From NCBI GenBank assembly GCA_019510125.1, contig JAEKKX010000006.1, positions 186,001-250,000 of the forward strand: 64,000 nucleotides of DNA. Reading direction: 5' to 3'. Below are positions 7,547 to 17,034 of this stretch, one piece after another (the stretch's first letter is position 1; every line of letters begins with the position of its first letter). The notes below the pieces were generated by a model. The model worked only from the letters and a program-made list of their open reading frames with translations, did no database searches and had not been told where the DNA came from. Source of the stretch: Lysobacterales bacterium (GTDB lineage Bacteria > Pseudomonadota > Gammaproteobacteria > Xanthomonadales > Xanthomonadaceae). Made by a program: the position numbers and the translations under genes.

Positions 7547-9070
7547 TCAGGCCACCCGCGCGGTCGCGGCGCGCTCCCCGCGTCGATACCCGATCGCCTC
7601 CGCCACGTGCGGGCCGAGGATGTCGGTGCTGCCGGCGAGATCGGCGATGGTGCGGGCGACGCGCAGGATGCGGTGCATCGAACGCGCGGAGAGCTGCAGC
7701 AGGTCGATCGCGTTTTCGAGCATGGCCTGATCGTCGGGCGCGAGCCGGCAGACGGCATTTGTCTGCGTCTGGTCGAGGCGGGCGTTGGTGCGGCCTGCGC
7801 GTCGCAACTGCGCATCGCGGGCGCGCACCACGCGCGCACGGACCACGGCGCTGGATTCGCCGGCGGGCGCGTCGGGCCGCAGTTCGGCCGGCGGCAGGCG
7901 AGGGACGTCGAGGTGCAGGTCGATGCGTTCGAGCAGCGGGCCGGAGATCCGGCTCCGGTAGCGCGCGATCGCCTCGGGATGGCAGCGGCAGCGGCCCGAC
8001 GGATCGCCGGCCCAGCCGCAGGGGCAGGGGTTCATCGCCGCGACCAGTTGGAAGCGCGCGGGGAATTCGCTCTGCCGCGCCGCGCGGGAGATCGTGACGA
8101 CGCCGGACTCCAGCGGTTCGCGCAGCACTTCGAGGGCGCGGCGATCCCATTCCGGCAGTTCGTCGAGGAACAGCACGCCGTTGTGCGCGAGCGAGATCTC
8201 GCCCGGGCGCGGCTCGGCGCCGCCGCCGACCAGCGCGACCGGGCTCGCGGTGTGGTGCGGCGACCGGAACGGGCGCATCCGCCAGCGCGCGGGATCGAGG
8301 CCGCGGCCGCCGAAGGCGGCGATCGAGGCGATGGCCGCGGTCTCGAGCGCGTCGGCTTCGCTGGCTTCGGGCAGCAGTCCGGGCAGGCGCGAGGCCAGCA
8401 GGGTCTTGCCGCAGCCCGGCGGACCGACCAGCAGCAGGTGGTGGCCGCCGGCGGCGGCGATCTCCAGCGCGCGCCGCGCCCGCATCTGGCCGCGCACGTC
8501 CTCCAGGTCGGGGCCGTGGTCGTAGCGGCTCGCGGGGGCGACGGCGGCCGGCAGCGGCCGGTGGCCGCACAGGTGGCCGCAGACCTCCAGCAGGGTGCGC
8601 GCGGTGAAGGCTTCGCCGCCGCTCGCCAGCGCGGCCTCGGCGCCGTTGTCGGCGGGCACGATCAGCCGACGGCCGGCCGCCGCTGCGGCCAGCGCCGCGG
8701 GCAGCACGCCGTCGACCGGGCGCAGTCCGCCGGTCAGGCCGAGTTCGCCGAGGAACTCGCAGTCGCGTAGGGATTCCAGCGGGATCTGGCCGCTGGCGGC
8801 GAGGATGCCCAGCGCGATCGGCAGGTCGAAGCGGCCGCCGTCCTTGGGCAGGTCGGCCGGCGACAGGTTCACGGTGATCACCCGGGCCGGGAAGTCGTAC
8901 TGCGCGCAGAGGATGGCGGCGCGGACGCGGTCCTTGGCTTCGCGGACGGCGGCCTCGGGCAGGCCGACGATGGACATCCGCGGCAGCCCGCCGGCGAGGA
9001 AGACTTCGGCGTCGACGGCGGGCGCGCGCACGCCGGCGCGTGCACGCGTGTGCACGAGCGCGAGGGTCAT
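7547..9070 (-). CDS. comM: YifB/ComM-family Mg-chelatase-like AAA+ ATPase
   Basis: 507 residues, full length for the family. The N-terminal domain (ALVHTRARAGVRAPAVDAEVFLAGG cut short here) is the ChlI-like fold. The AAA+ core has Walker A GPPGCGKT at 216-223, Walker B VLFLDELPEW, then the family block NPCPCGWAGD and the C-terminal helical domain. ComM is a hexameric branch-migration helicase that extends heteroduplexes during natural transformation, so this gene implies some competence for DNA uptake or a general recombination role. The start at 9070 gives the family's usual short N-terminus; a longer frame to 9433 overlaps ubiK and is not needed. It is 11 bases downstream of ubiK, probably one transcript. 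Confidence 0.93.
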   Translation of the reverse strand: MTLALVHTRARAGVRAPAVDAEVFLAGGLPRMSIVGLPEAAVREAKDRVRAAILCAQYDFPARVITVNLSPADLPKDGGRFDLPIALGILAASGQIPLESLRDCEFLGELGLTGGLRPVDGVLPAALAAAAAGRRLIVPADNGAEAALASGGEAFTARTLLEVCGHLCGHRPLPAAVAPASRYDHGPDLEDVRGQMRARRALEIAAAGGHHLLLVGPPGCGKTLLASRLPGLLPEASEADALETAAIASIAAFGGRGLDPARWRMRPFRSPHHTASPVALVGGGAEPRPGEISLAHNGVLFLDELPEWDRRALEVLREPLESGVVTISRAARQSEFPARFQLVAAMNPCPCGWAGDPSGRCRCHPEAIARYRSRISGPLLERIDLHLDVPRLPPAELRPDAPAGESSAVVRARVVRARDAQLRRAGRTNARLDQTQTNAVCRLAPDDQAMLENAIDLLQLSARSMHRILRVARTIADLAGSTDILGPHVAEAIGYRRGERAATARVA

Positions 9071-9081
9071 GGCGGCGGCCC

Positions 9082-9372
9082 TCAGTCGCGGGGCGGCGTT
9101 TCGGTGCCGGAAGCGCCGGCGTCGCGTGCGGCGAGCTGCGCTTCGAGCCGGTCGACCAGCGCGCGCAGCTCGTCGAGCTGGCCGCGGGTGCGGGCGAGCA
9201 CCGCGCGCTGCACGTCGAATTCCTCGCGGGTGACGAGGTCGAGCTTCGCCAGGCCCGCCTGCAGCGCGGCCTTGAAGTTGTCCTGCATCTCCTCGCGGCC
9301 CTCGCGCAGCGCGGGGGGCACCAGGCCGCTGAGGCGGCGGGCGAGGTCGTCGATCTGGCGGAGGTCGATCAT
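9082..9372 (-). CDS. ubiK: ubiquinone biosynthesis accessory factor UbiK (BMFP)
   Basis: 96 residues. The N-terminus MIDLRQIDDLARRLSGLVP and the C-terminal coiled coil (QRAVLARTRGQLDELRALVDR) are typical of UbiK/YqiC. UbiK binds UbiJ and helps the aerobic ubiquinone-synthesis complex; it trimerises by its coiled coil and fuses or binds lipids. The ATG at 9372 gives the family start; another ATG two codons upstream (9378) is possible. A TACAAT box lies only 8 bases before 9378, so the mRNA would have almost no leader. Followed closely by comM. Confidence 0.9.
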   Translation of the reverse strand: MIDLRQIDDLARRLSGLVPPALREGREEMQDNFKAALQAGLAKLDLVTREEFDVQRAVLARTRGQLDELRALVDRLEAQLAARDAGASGTETPPRD

Positions 9373-9386
9373 GGGCATGTCCGGTG

Positions 9387-9392
9387 ATTGTA
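9387..9392 (-). promoter_or_regulatory. TACAAT -10 box for ubiK-comM
   Basis: TACAAT on the minus strand, 8 bases before the ATG at 9378. A transcription start about 7 bases on would make a nearly leaderless mRNA. No -35 match is clear. Confidence 0.5.
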
Positions 9393-9393
9393 G

Positions 9394-9852
<459 letters not shown>

Positions 9853-9864
9853 GCCGGCGCGGGG

Positions 9865-10872
9865 TCAGCCCGCGCTGCGCGAGCCGCCGCCGCCGAACAG
9901 GCGTTCGCCGAGTTCGCGGAACGTGCGGTGATTGAGCGGAAACTCCAGCACCACGTGCAGGAAGCTCAGCAGCAGCAGCACGGTGAAGCCGAGCAGGTAG
10001 TCGCGGAAGTACAGCGCGCTGGCGCCGATCCACGCCGCGCCGATCAGCGCGCCGCGCAGCGGGGAGATCCGCGCCCAGCCGATCACTTCGACCTTCGAGA
10101 ACCAGTTGAGGTAGTGGTAGAGGTAGGCCAGCGCCAGCACGCGGGCGACCAGGACGGCGGTCGGGTCGGTGAGCAGCGCGGGGCCGTCGAGCGCGTGCCC
10201 GGCGCCGCCGGGGACGTCGCCGAGGACCAGCCGGCTGATGCTCGACAGGGTGCCGACGAAGGCCTGCCCGGCCCACGCCGAGGCCGGCGCGCTCCACGCC
10301 AGCGGCGCCCACCAGCACAGCAGTGGGCACAGCACGTAGGCGGCCATCGCCGCGCGGCCGTCGCGGCTGGGGCGGCGCAGCGTGCCGACCAGCATGAACA
10401 GGCCGGTGAACACGTAGACGTGGAGGACGGTCGGCAGGTAGCCGGCCAGCGAGGCCGCGAAGCCGTCCGCGTGCGTGAGCAGGGCGCAGACCGGGACCAG
10501 CACCAGCAGCGCGAGCAGGCGCGTGCGCCAGCGCGGGGTCAGCACCATCACCAGCGCGAAGCCGAACAGCGCGAACAGCGCGCCGTGCTCGAGCGCCAGC
10601 CGCAGCGGGGTCTTGCGCGCGGCGGCGACGGTGGCGACGGCCAGGATCAGCGCGGTGCCGCCGAGCACCAGCGGCCACGCGTCGTGCCGGCGCGGCAGGA
10701 AATAGCGGCGATCGTGCAGCCAGGAGATTTCGGTGAGGTAGTGCAGCGGGCCGAGCACGGCGTAGGCCAGCAGCAGGGTCTCGAACGGCCAGCGCACCGC
10801 CAGCAGCGCCGACCCGAGGATCAGCGCGAGGTTGAGGCGATCGAGGTTGAGGCGTCCTGCGGGTGCGGCCAC
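9865..10872 (-). CDS. multi-pass membrane protein of unknown function
   Basis: 335 residues with roughly nine to ten hydrophobic segments and short loops. Histidine-bearing motifs within or next to segments stand out: GPLHYLTE, LYHYLNWF and SFLHVVLEFPLNHR. This arrangement of membrane histidines and acids recalls metal-dependent membrane oxygenases, but I cannot assign a family. The start is a GTG at 10872; a TACGAT box lies about 28 bases upstream. It ends 13 bases from the convergent glnB stop and follows the PAP2 gene on the same strand after a 49-base gap. Function unknown. Confidence 0.75.
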   Translation of the reverse strand: MAAPAGRLNLDRLNLALILGSALLAVRWPFETLLLAYAVLGPLHYLTEISWLHDRRYFLPRRHDAWPLVLGGTALILAVATVAAARKTPLRLALEHGALFALFGFALVMVLTPRWRTRLLALLVLVPVCALLTHADGFAASLAGYLPTVLHVYVFTGLFMLVGTLRRPSRDGRAAMAAYVLCPLLCWWAPLAWSAPASAWAGQAFVGTLSSISRLVLGDVPGGAGHALDGPALLTDPTAVLVARVLALAYLYHYLNWFSKVEVIGWARISPLRGALIGAAWIGASALYFRDYLLGFTVLLLLSFLHVVLEFPLNHRTFRELGERLFGGGGSRSAG

Positions 10873-10921
10873 GGCGGCGGCGGTGGGGGGCGTCGGCGCG
10901 ATCGTACAACGCGTCCGGCGG

Positions 10922-11677
10922 TCAGCGGGACGGGCGGCTTTCCGCTCCCGGCGGACGCTTCGGCCGCAGCCACAGGTAGACCAGCAGCGCCACGGTCCAG
11001 CAGATCATCGCGGTCCACAGGTCGTGCGACAGGAAGTGCGCGCCGCGCAGTTGCTGGGCGATGCCGTAGGTCAGGCCGACGCCCACCCCGGTCGCCAGGC
11101 CGCGCCAGCGCCAGCGCGGGCGGATCATCAGGAACGCGAAGTACAGCGCGACCCAGGCGTAGCCGCCGCTGGCGTGCCCGGCCGGGAAGCAGCGCCCGCG
11201 CGGCAGGTCGTGCGGGCGGGCCTCGTACAGCGTCAGGTGCGGCCGTTCGCCGCCCAGCCCCTGCACGTCCCACGGGCAGTCCATGTTCGATTTCGCCTTG
11301 ATCGCCGACACCGTCAGCGTCGACAGCGCCACCGCCAGCAGCAGGTAGCCCAGCGGCCGGCGCCACGGCCGCAGCCGCGGACGGCGGAAGCTGAGCAGCC
11401 ACGCGATCAGCACGCCGACCCAGGCGGCGATGCTGAGGTCGTGGCCGACCTTGTGGATCAGGTTCTCGGTGACGAACGCCTTGCGCAGCGCCCATTCGCC
11501 GCCTTCCAGCGCGTAGAGGTGCGTCGCCAGCCGCCAGTCGATGTTCAGCCAGTGGATCGCGGCGATCGCGACCGCGAACACCGCCAGCGGGATCGCGCCG
11601 TGGCGCAGCAGGAAACCCGGCGGCAGCGGCGTCCGCCCGGCGGCGGTCTGCGGGGCGTCGGGCGCGGCGTCGGGCAT
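10922..11677 (-). CDS. PAP2-family membrane phosphatase
   Basis: 251 residues with about six transmembrane segments. The three phosphatase motifs are present in variant form: KAKSNMDCPW, PAGHASGG (the PSGH-like motif with the catalytic histidine) and RGAHFLSHDLWTA (second catalytic histidine). Such enzymes remove phosphate from lipid substrates at the outer face of the inner membrane: undecaprenyl-PP, phosphatidic acid or lipid A. The FPAGHAS spacing and the long loop before it resemble lipid-A phosphatases, but the substrate cannot be fixed from sequence. It is 31 bases downstream of speE on the same strand and may be co-transcribed. Confidence 0.85.
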   Translation of the reverse strand: MPDAAPDAPQTAAGRTPLPPGFLLRHGAIPLAVFAVAIAAIHWLNIDWRLATHLYALEGGEWALRKAFVTENLIHKVGHDLSIAAWVGVLIAWLLSFRRPRLRPWRRPLGYLLLAVALSTLTVSAIKAKSNMDCPWDVQGLGGERPHLTLYEARPHDLPRGRCFPAGHASGGYAWVALYFAFLMIRPRWRWRGLATGVGVGLTYGIAQQLRGAHFLSHDLWTAMICWTVALLVYLWLRPKRPPGAESRPSR

Positions 11678-11708
11678 GGCGGTGTCCTGCGGACGGGGCG
11701 GGGGCGGC

Positions 11709-12557
11709 TTACGGGGCGAGCGCGGCGGCGACGAACGGCGGCGTCGACAGCGCGCCGCGGTGGATGCCGGCGTTGTAGTACTTCGTCGCGAAGCCGCGGG
11801 CGTCGGCGTCGCCCTCGCGGAAGCCGAAGCCTTCGCCCTTGCGCGCCAGCGTGCAGCTCCACCAGCCGGTCGGATAGCACGGCTGCGGGAACGGCAGGGT
11901 GGCGAAGGTCGTGAAGCCGGCCTTGCCCATCTCGCCGCGCATCTCGCGGATCAGGTCGAGCTGCACCAGCGGCGATTCCGACTGCTGCACCAGGATGCCG
12001 TCGGCGCGCAGGGCGCGGAAGCAGCTTTCGTAGAAGGCGCGGTTGAACAGGCCCTCGGCCGGGCCGACCGGATCGGTGGAATCGACGATCACGACATCGA
12101 CGCTGCCCGGGGCGCGGTTGGCCATGTAGGCGATGCCGTCGTCGAACAGCAATTCGGCGCGCGCATCGCGGTTTGAGTCGCACAGTTCCGGGAACCACTT
12201 CTCGGCCATGCGCGTCACCTGCTCGTCGATGTCGCACTGCACGGCTTCCTCGACGCCCGGGTGCTTGAGCACTTCGCGCAGCGTGCCGCAGTCGCCGCCG
12301 CCGATGATGACGACGTTCTTCGGGCGCGCGTGGGTGAACAGCGCCGGGTGCGACATCATCTCGTGGTAGAGGAAGTTGTCGCGGGTGGTGAGCATCATCG
12401 CGCCGTCGATGAGCATCAGGTTGCCCCAGTCGGTGCTCTCGTAGATCTCGATCTTCTGGAACGGCGACTGCACTTCGTCCAGCTTGCGCACGATGCGATA
12501 GCCGATGGCCGAGCCGGTGGGCTCGAAGCGCTCGTAGTGCCAGGAAGTCTCGGTCAT
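11709..12557 (-). CDS. speE: spermidine synthase
   Basis: 282 residues. It transfers aminopropyl from decarboxylated S-adenosylmethionine to putrescine. The nucleotide-binding motif GGGDCG is at 86-91, the catalytic-loop DSTDPVGPA in the middle, and the YHEMMSHPA and LYHE region forms the substrate pocket. Ending SPP-like residues match the family length. It is cytoplasmic. A TACAAT box 31 bases upstream (12589-12594) is a good promoter candidate. The arginine decarboxylase gene lies 2.2 kb away on the other strand, so the polyamine pathway is grouped but not in one operon. Confidence 0.95.
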   Translation of the reverse strand: MTETSWHYERFEPTGSAIGYRIVRKLDEVQSPFQKIEIYESTDWGNLMLIDGAMMLTTRDNFLYHEMMSHPALFTHARPKNVVIIGGGDCGTLREVLKHPGVEEAVQCDIDEQVTRMAEKWFPELCDSNRDARAELLFDDGIAYMANRAPGSVDVVIVDSTDPVGPAEGLFNRAFYESCFRALRADGILVQQSESPLVQLDLIREMRGEMGKAGFTTFATLPFPQPCYPTGWWSCTLARKGEGFGFREGDADARGFATKYYNAGIHRGALSTPPFVAAALAP

Positions 12558-12588
12558 CGCGGTGGTCCGGTGGTCGGCGGGGCGCGGC

Positions 12589-12594
12589 ATTGTA
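12589..12594 (-). promoter_or_regulatory. TACAAT -10 box for speE
   Basis: TACAATG on the minus strand, 31 bases before the speE start; no recognisable -35. Confidence 0.5.
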
Positions 12595-12643
12595 CCGGAG
12601 CGGCCCGGTGCGGCCGCGGCGCCGGCTGAACGGCCGCCCGGGC

Positions 12644-12649
12644 TAGAAT
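12644..12649 (+). promoter_or_regulatory. TAGAAT -10 box for the M48 peptidase gene
   Basis: CTAGAATCG, 31 bases before the ATG at 12681, back-to-back with the speE box 50 bases away. Confidence 0.5.
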
Positions 12650-12680
12650 CGCCCCGGGGCGGACAGCGGACGGGGGACGC

Positions 12681-14531
12681 ATGGCGGTGGCACGTTACGA
12701 CCGGATGGTGGCGCGGCTGGAGCAGGAGGCGCGGCTGGCGCCGGGGCGGTATCGCACGAAGGTGGCGCTGCTGGCCCTGCTGGGCTTCGCGGTGCTGGGC
12801 GGGGCGTTCCTGCTCGCGCTGGGACTGTCGGCGGGGCTGGTGATCGCGCTGCTCGCGATCAGCCCGCTGCTGCTGCTCAAGCTGGTGAAGATCGTGTGGA
12901 TCCCGATCGGCTTCGGCTGGATGATCCTGCGCGCGCTGTGGATCCGGTTCGAGCCGCCGGAGGGTCACGTCCTGCGCCCGGACGAGGCGCCCGCCCTGCA
13001 CGCCGAAGTCGAGCGCCTGCGCCAGGCGACCGATGCGCCGCGGCTGGACGGGATCGTGATCGACGGCGACATCAACGCCGCCGCCGCCAGCGTGCCCCGC
13101 GCCTTCGGGCTGCTGGGCTACCGCCACTACCTGGTGCTCGGGCTGCCGCTGATGCAGGCGCTCGACCGCGACCAGCTCGCGGGCGTGATCGCCCACGAAT
13201 TCGGCCATTTCGGTGGCGGCCACGGCCGGTTCTCCGGCTGGATCCACCACGTCCGCAGCAGTTGGACCCGGGTGCTGATGGCGCTGGCCGGCGAGAAGGC
13301 GCTGCTCACCGGCGTGTTCATGCGCTTCTTCCGCTGGTACGCCCCCTATTTCGACGCCTACAGCTTCGTGCTGGCGCGCGGCAACGAGTACCAGGCCGAC
13401 GCGATCGCCGCGAAGACCGTGGGCGCGCCCGCGCTGGGCCAGGCGCTGATCCGCACCGGGCTGTGCGCGGAGCGGCTCCATCGCGACTACTGGCCCGCGC
13501 TGCAGCGCCGCGTCGCCGACAGCGAGCGCCCGCCGGAGGGGCTGCAGTCGGACATCGCCCGGGTGATGCGATCGACCCACGACGCCGATGCCGGGCGGCT
13601 CGCGAAGTCGCTGGCGCGCCGGCCCGACTACGAGGACACCCATCCCTCGCTCGCGCAGCGGCTGGAGGCGCTGGGCGTCGCTGCGGACCTGCAGGCCGAG
13701 CCGCGGACCAGCGCGGCCGAATCCCTGCTCGGGCCGCTGCTGCCGACGCTCGAGGCGCAGTTCGACCGGCAATGGCGGGACGCCGTGGCCGAGGGCTGGC
13801 GTGCGCAGCACCAGCGCCTGTGCGAAGGCCGGCAGCGGCTCGCGGCGCTGGAGGCGTCCGCTGCGCCGCTGTCGGAGGACGAGCGCGTGGAGCGCGCGCT
13901 GCTGCTGGACCTGGTGGGCGACCCGGCCGAGGCGCTGCCGGCGTTCCGCGACGCGATCGCGGTCGCGCCCGACGACGTGCGCCTCAACCTGCGCCTCGGC
14001 GAACTGCTGCTCGCCGGCGGGGACCCGGCCGGCGCCGATCTGCTGTGGCGGGCGATCGCGCTGGACCGCGAGGCGACGCCGGCGGCCTGCGAGGCGCTGC
14101 ACGCGCACTACCGCGAGACCGACGACCGCGACGGGATCGCGCGCACCGAAGCGGAGATCGGCGGCTATTTCGGCCGCCTCGCGCGCGCCGCCGACGCGCG
14201 CTCCGAGGTCGACGCGCCGCTGGCCGCGCTGGCGCCGCACGGGCTCGACGAAGCGACCGTCGCCAGGCTCCGCGCCGAACTGGCCAAGGCGAAGGTCGGC
14301 GTGGCCTGGCTGGTGCGGCGGCGGATCGAGGAAGACCCGCCGGAAGCGCCGCCGCACTTCCTGCTGCTGGTCAATCTGCGTGGCCTGGTCGTGGACGAGA
14401 CAGCGGCGCTGGAGCGCGTCCGCGACGCCGTCGATGCGCTGCCGGGCTCGTTCGTGGTGTTCGGCAGTTCCGGCCACCGGATCATGGCCGGCCGGGTGCG
14501 CAAGGTCGCCCGGGGTCCCGTCTTCGGCTGA
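12681..14531 (+). CDS. M48-family membrane zinc peptidase with TPR-like tail
   Basis: 616 residues. Two transmembrane segments (about 27-50 and 52-75) anchor it in the inner membrane. The zinc site is H172-E-F-G-H176 (VIAHEFGHFGGGH) with the third ligand E236 in GNEYQADAIA, as in HtpX/Ste24-type M48 enzymes. After about residue 380 comes a long helical region with tetratricopeptide character (DPAEALPAFRDAIAVAPDD). Such proteins are usually membrane or periplasmic quality-control proteases. The exact substrate is unknown. It is a single gene with its own TAGAAT box, followed by a short 11-bp satellite. Confidence 0.88.
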   Translation: MAVARYDRMVARLEQEARLAPGRYRTKVALLALLGFAVLGGAFLLALGLSAGLVIALLAISPLLLLKLVKIVWIPIGFGWMILRALWIRFEPPEGHVLRPDEAPALHAEVERLRQATDAPRLDGIVIDGDINAAAASVPRAFGLLGYRHYLVLGLPLMQALDRDQLAGVIAHEFGHFGGGHGRFSGWIHHVRSSWTRVLMALAGEKALLTGVFMRFFRWYAPYFDAYSFVLARGNEYQADAIAAKTVGAPALGQALIRTGLCAERLHRDYWPALQRRVADSERPPEGLQSDIARVMRSTHDADAGRLAKSLARRPDYEDTHPSLAQRLEALGVAADLQAEPRTSAAESLLGPLLPTLEAQFDRQWRDAVAEGWRAQHQRLCEGRQRLAALEASAAPLSEDERVERALLLDLVGDPAEALPAFRDAIAVAPDDVRLNLRLGELLLAGGDPAGADLLWRAIALDREATPAACEALHAHYRETDDRDGIARTEAEIGGYFGRLARAADARSEVDAPLAALAPHGLDEATVARLRAELAKAKVGVAWLVRRRIEEDPPEAPPHFLLLVNLRGLVVDETAALERVRDAVDALPGSFVVFGSSGHRIMAGRVRKVARGPVFG

Positions 14532-14570
14532 ACGGCGGTCGCGACGACGGCGTGCTGCGCGATCGGTGCG

Positions 14571-14614
14571 CGATCGGGGGACGATCGGGGGACGATCGGG
14601 GGACGATCGGGGCG
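14571..14614 (+). repeat. 11-bp tandem repeat, four units
   Basis: Unit CGATCGGGGGA repeated three times exactly (from 14571) plus a fourth unit ending GGCG. It lies between the M48 gene and speA, clear of the speA promoter box. Each unit contains the GATC Dam-type site. Confidence 0.85.
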
Positions 14615-14716
14615 CGATTGCGCAAGATCGGCGCAGGATTCCCGCAGGATCGACGCGGGAGGGGCGCGGTCGCCGGTCGCCGGCTGAACGAGGTCCCCCG
14701 CCGCGCCCCCCGGCCC

Positions 14717-14722
14717 TACAAT
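14717..14722 (+). promoter_or_regulatory. TACAAT -10 box for speA
   Basis: CCTACAATG, 33 bases before the ATG at 14756; no convincing -35. Confidence 0.5.
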
Positions 14723-14755
14723 GCGCGTCCCCCCGCAGTTCCGGACCGCCCGCCC

Positions 14756-16645
14756 ATGACCGTCTGGTCGATCGACCGCGCCCGCAAGACCTACTCGATT
14801 CCGCACTGGGCCGAAGGGTATTTCGACGTCGACGACGGCGGCCGCATCGTCGTGCGCCCCCAGGGGGGCGCGGGCGGCGCCGTGGCGCTGGCCGAGGTCG
14901 TGGACGCCGCGCAGGCCGCCGGCGCCAAGCTGCCGCTGCTGGTGCGCTTCCCGCAGATCCTCGGCGACCGCCTGGCCCGGCTGCAGGACGCGTTCGCGCA
15001 GGCGCAGCGCGACTGGGACTACGCCGGCGGCTACACCGCGGTGTATCCGATCAAGGTCAACCAGCACGCCGGCGTCGCCGGCACCCTGGCCTCGCACGCC
15101 GGCGAGGGCTTCGGCCTGGAGGCCGGCAGCAAGCCGGAACTGATGGCCGTGCTGGCGCTGTCGCGCCCGGGCGGGCTGATCGTCTGCAACGGCTACAAGG
15201 ACCGCGAGTACATCCGCTTGGCGCTGATCGGCCGCAAGCTCGGCCTGCAGACCTTCATCGTGATCGAGAAGCCGTCCGAACTGCCGCTGGTGATGGAGGA
15301 GGCGAAGGCGCTCGACGTGAAGCCGGGCCTCGGCGTGCGCATGCGCCTGGCCTCGCTGGGCGCCGGCAAGTGGCAGAACAGCGGCGGCGACAAGGCCAAG
15401 TTCGGGCTGTCGCCGCGCCAGGTGCTGGACCTGTGGAAGTCGCTGCGCGACAGCGGCATGAGCGACTGCCTCGGCCTGCTGCACTTCCACATGGGCTCGC
15501 AGATCAGCAACGTCCGCGACATCGCCAACGGCATGCGCGAGGCGGTGCGCTATTTCGTCGAGCTGTCCAAGCTCGGCGCGACGATCAGCCACGTCGACGT
15601 CGGCGGCGGCCTCGGCATCGACTACGAGGGCACGCGCTCGCGCAGCTACTGTTCGGTCAACTACGGCGTCGCCCAGTACGCCTCCAGCATCGTCCAGCCG
15701 CTGGCCGAGGCCTGCGAGGCCAACGCCATCGCGCCGCCGCGCATCGTCACCGAATGCGGGCGCGCGATGACCGCGCACCACGCGGTGCTGGTCACCAACG
15801 TCTCCGAGGTGGAGCGCGCGCCGGAAGGCCGGGTGCCGCCGGCGCACGACGACGAGGCCGCGGTCATCCGCCACCTGCGCGGCATCCACGACGAACTCGA
15901 CCGCCGTCCGGCCGTCGAACTGTTCCACGAGGCCCAGCACCACCACAGCGAGGGCTTGTCGCTGTATGCGCTGGGCCAGATCGACCTCGTCGCCCGCGCG
16001 CGGCTGGACGATTTGTTCTACGCCATCGCCCACGCGGTGCGCGCGCGCCTGACCTACGACGAGAAGAGCCACCGCGACTTGCTCGACGAACTCAACGAGC
16101 GGCTGGTCGACAAGTATTTCGTCAATTTCAGCCTGTTCGAGTCGATCCCGGACGTGTGGGCGATCGACCAGGTGTTCCCGATCGTGCCGATCGAGCGCCT
16201 CGACGAGCGCCCCGAGCGTCGCGGCGTGATCGCCGACCTCACCTGCGATTCGGACGGCAAGATCGACACCTACGTCGAGAACGAGGACCTCGACAGCTCG
16301 CTGCCGCTGCACGCGCCGCGGCCGGGCGAACGCTACCGCATCGGCTTCTTCCTCGTCGGCGCGTACCAGGAAATCCTCGGCGACATCCACAACCTGTTCG
16401 GCGACACCGATGCGATCGAAGTGCGCGTCAACGACGAAGGCTTCCGGGTCACCCAGCAGCGTCGCGGCGACACCACCGACGTGATGCTGGACTACGTCGG
16501 CTACAAGCTCGACGACCTGCGCCGCATCTACAAGGCCAAGGTCGGCGCCGTCGATCTGAGCAAGGGCGAGGCCGCGCGGCTCAACGAGGCGCTGGAGAAC
16601 GGCCTGACCGCGTACACCTACCTGAGCGACGAGCCGCTGGGCTGA
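14756..16645 (+). CDS. speA: biosynthetic arginine decarboxylase
   Basis: 629 residues, the usual size. This PLP fold-III enzyme turns arginine into agmatine, the entry to putrescine and spermidine. K100 in YPIKVNQ is the PLP lysine; other landmarks are GLEAGSKPEL, LLHFHMGSQISN, the phosphate-binding VDVGGGLGIDYEG and the C-terminal ECGRAMTAHHAVL. It acts with speE, encoded 2.2 kb upstream on the opposite strand. The ATG at 14756 gives a family-like N-terminus (SIDRARKTYSIPHWAEGYF). The stop at 16643 is followed by about 185 bases of non-coding DNA. Confidence 0.97.
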   Translation: MTVWSIDRARKTYSIPHWAEGYFDVDDGGRIVVRPQGGAGGAVALAEVVDAAQAAGAKLPLLVRFPQILGDRLARLQDAFAQAQRDWDYAGGYTAVYPIKVNQHAGVAGTLASHAGEGFGLEAGSKPELMAVLALSRPGGLIVCNGYKDREYIRLALIGRKLGLQTFIVIEKPSELPLVMEEAKALDVKPGLGVRMRLASLGAGKWQNSGGDKAKFGLSPRQVLDLWKSLRDSGMSDCLGLLHFHMGSQISNVRDIANGMREAVRYFVELSKLGATISHVDVGGGLGIDYEGTRSRSYCSVNYGVAQYASSIVQPLAEACEANAIAPPRIVTECGRAMTAHHAVLVTNVSEVERAPEGRVPPAHDDEAAVIRHLRGIHDELDRRPAVELFHEAQHHHSEGLSLYALGQIDLVARARLDDLFYAIAHAVRARLTYDEKSHRDLLDELNERLVDKYFVNFSLFESIPDVWAIDQVFPIVPIERLDERPERRGVIADLTCDSDGKIDTYVENEDLDSSLPLHAPRPGERYRIGFFLVGAYQEILGDIHNLFGDTDAIEVRVNDEGFRVTQQRRGDTTDVMLDYVGYKLDDLRRIYKAKVGAVDLSKGEAARLNEALENGLTAYTYLSDEPLG

Positions 16646-16830
16646 ACGCGCGGTCGCGGCGTCCCGAAGTGTGATCGCGCCCGGATTCCCGCCGGGGCAT
16701 TCGGCCTACGGTGGGGCTGCCGCGATCGGCCCGGTCCTCTCTGCGCCGGGCACGCATCGCGGCCGTGCGCGGACAGGAGGTCCGCACGTCCGGAAAGGGA
16801 GCCGTTCCACACCATCGGGAGGATGAAACG

Positions 16831-17034
16831 ATGAAATCGAAATGGTTGCGTTGGGCCGCGACGGCGGGCTTCGTGCTCGGCTGCGGTCTGTCGTTCGGCA
16901 CGTCGGCGACCGGCAGTTGCAGTGCCTGCTTCTCGGCCTGCAAGACCGCGTACAACGCCTGTCTGGCCTCGGGCCAATCGGCCTCGATCTGCCTGACCCA
17001 GTACACCAACTGCCGCGGCGATTGCGCCTGCTGA
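16831..17034 (+). CDS. small secreted cysteine-rich peptide
   Basis: 67 residues. A signal peptide (MKSKWLRWAATAGFVLGCG and on to about residue 28) precedes a mature peptide of about 39 residues with eight cysteines. Leaving out the outermost ones, the spacing is mirror-symmetric: C-x3-C-x6-C-x9-C-x6-C-x3-C. That suits two short helices stapled together, a helical-hairpin fold. The start is clear: GGGAGGA (16817-16823) sits 7 bases before ATG. It must need the periplasmic disulphide machinery. It has no recognised family; a toxin-like, signalling or metal-binding role are all possible. It is alone upstream of another exported protein gene 87 bases on. Confidence 0.75.
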   Translation: MKSKWLRWAATAGFVLGCGLSFGTSATGSCSACFSACKTAYNACLASGQSASICLTQYTNCRGDCAC

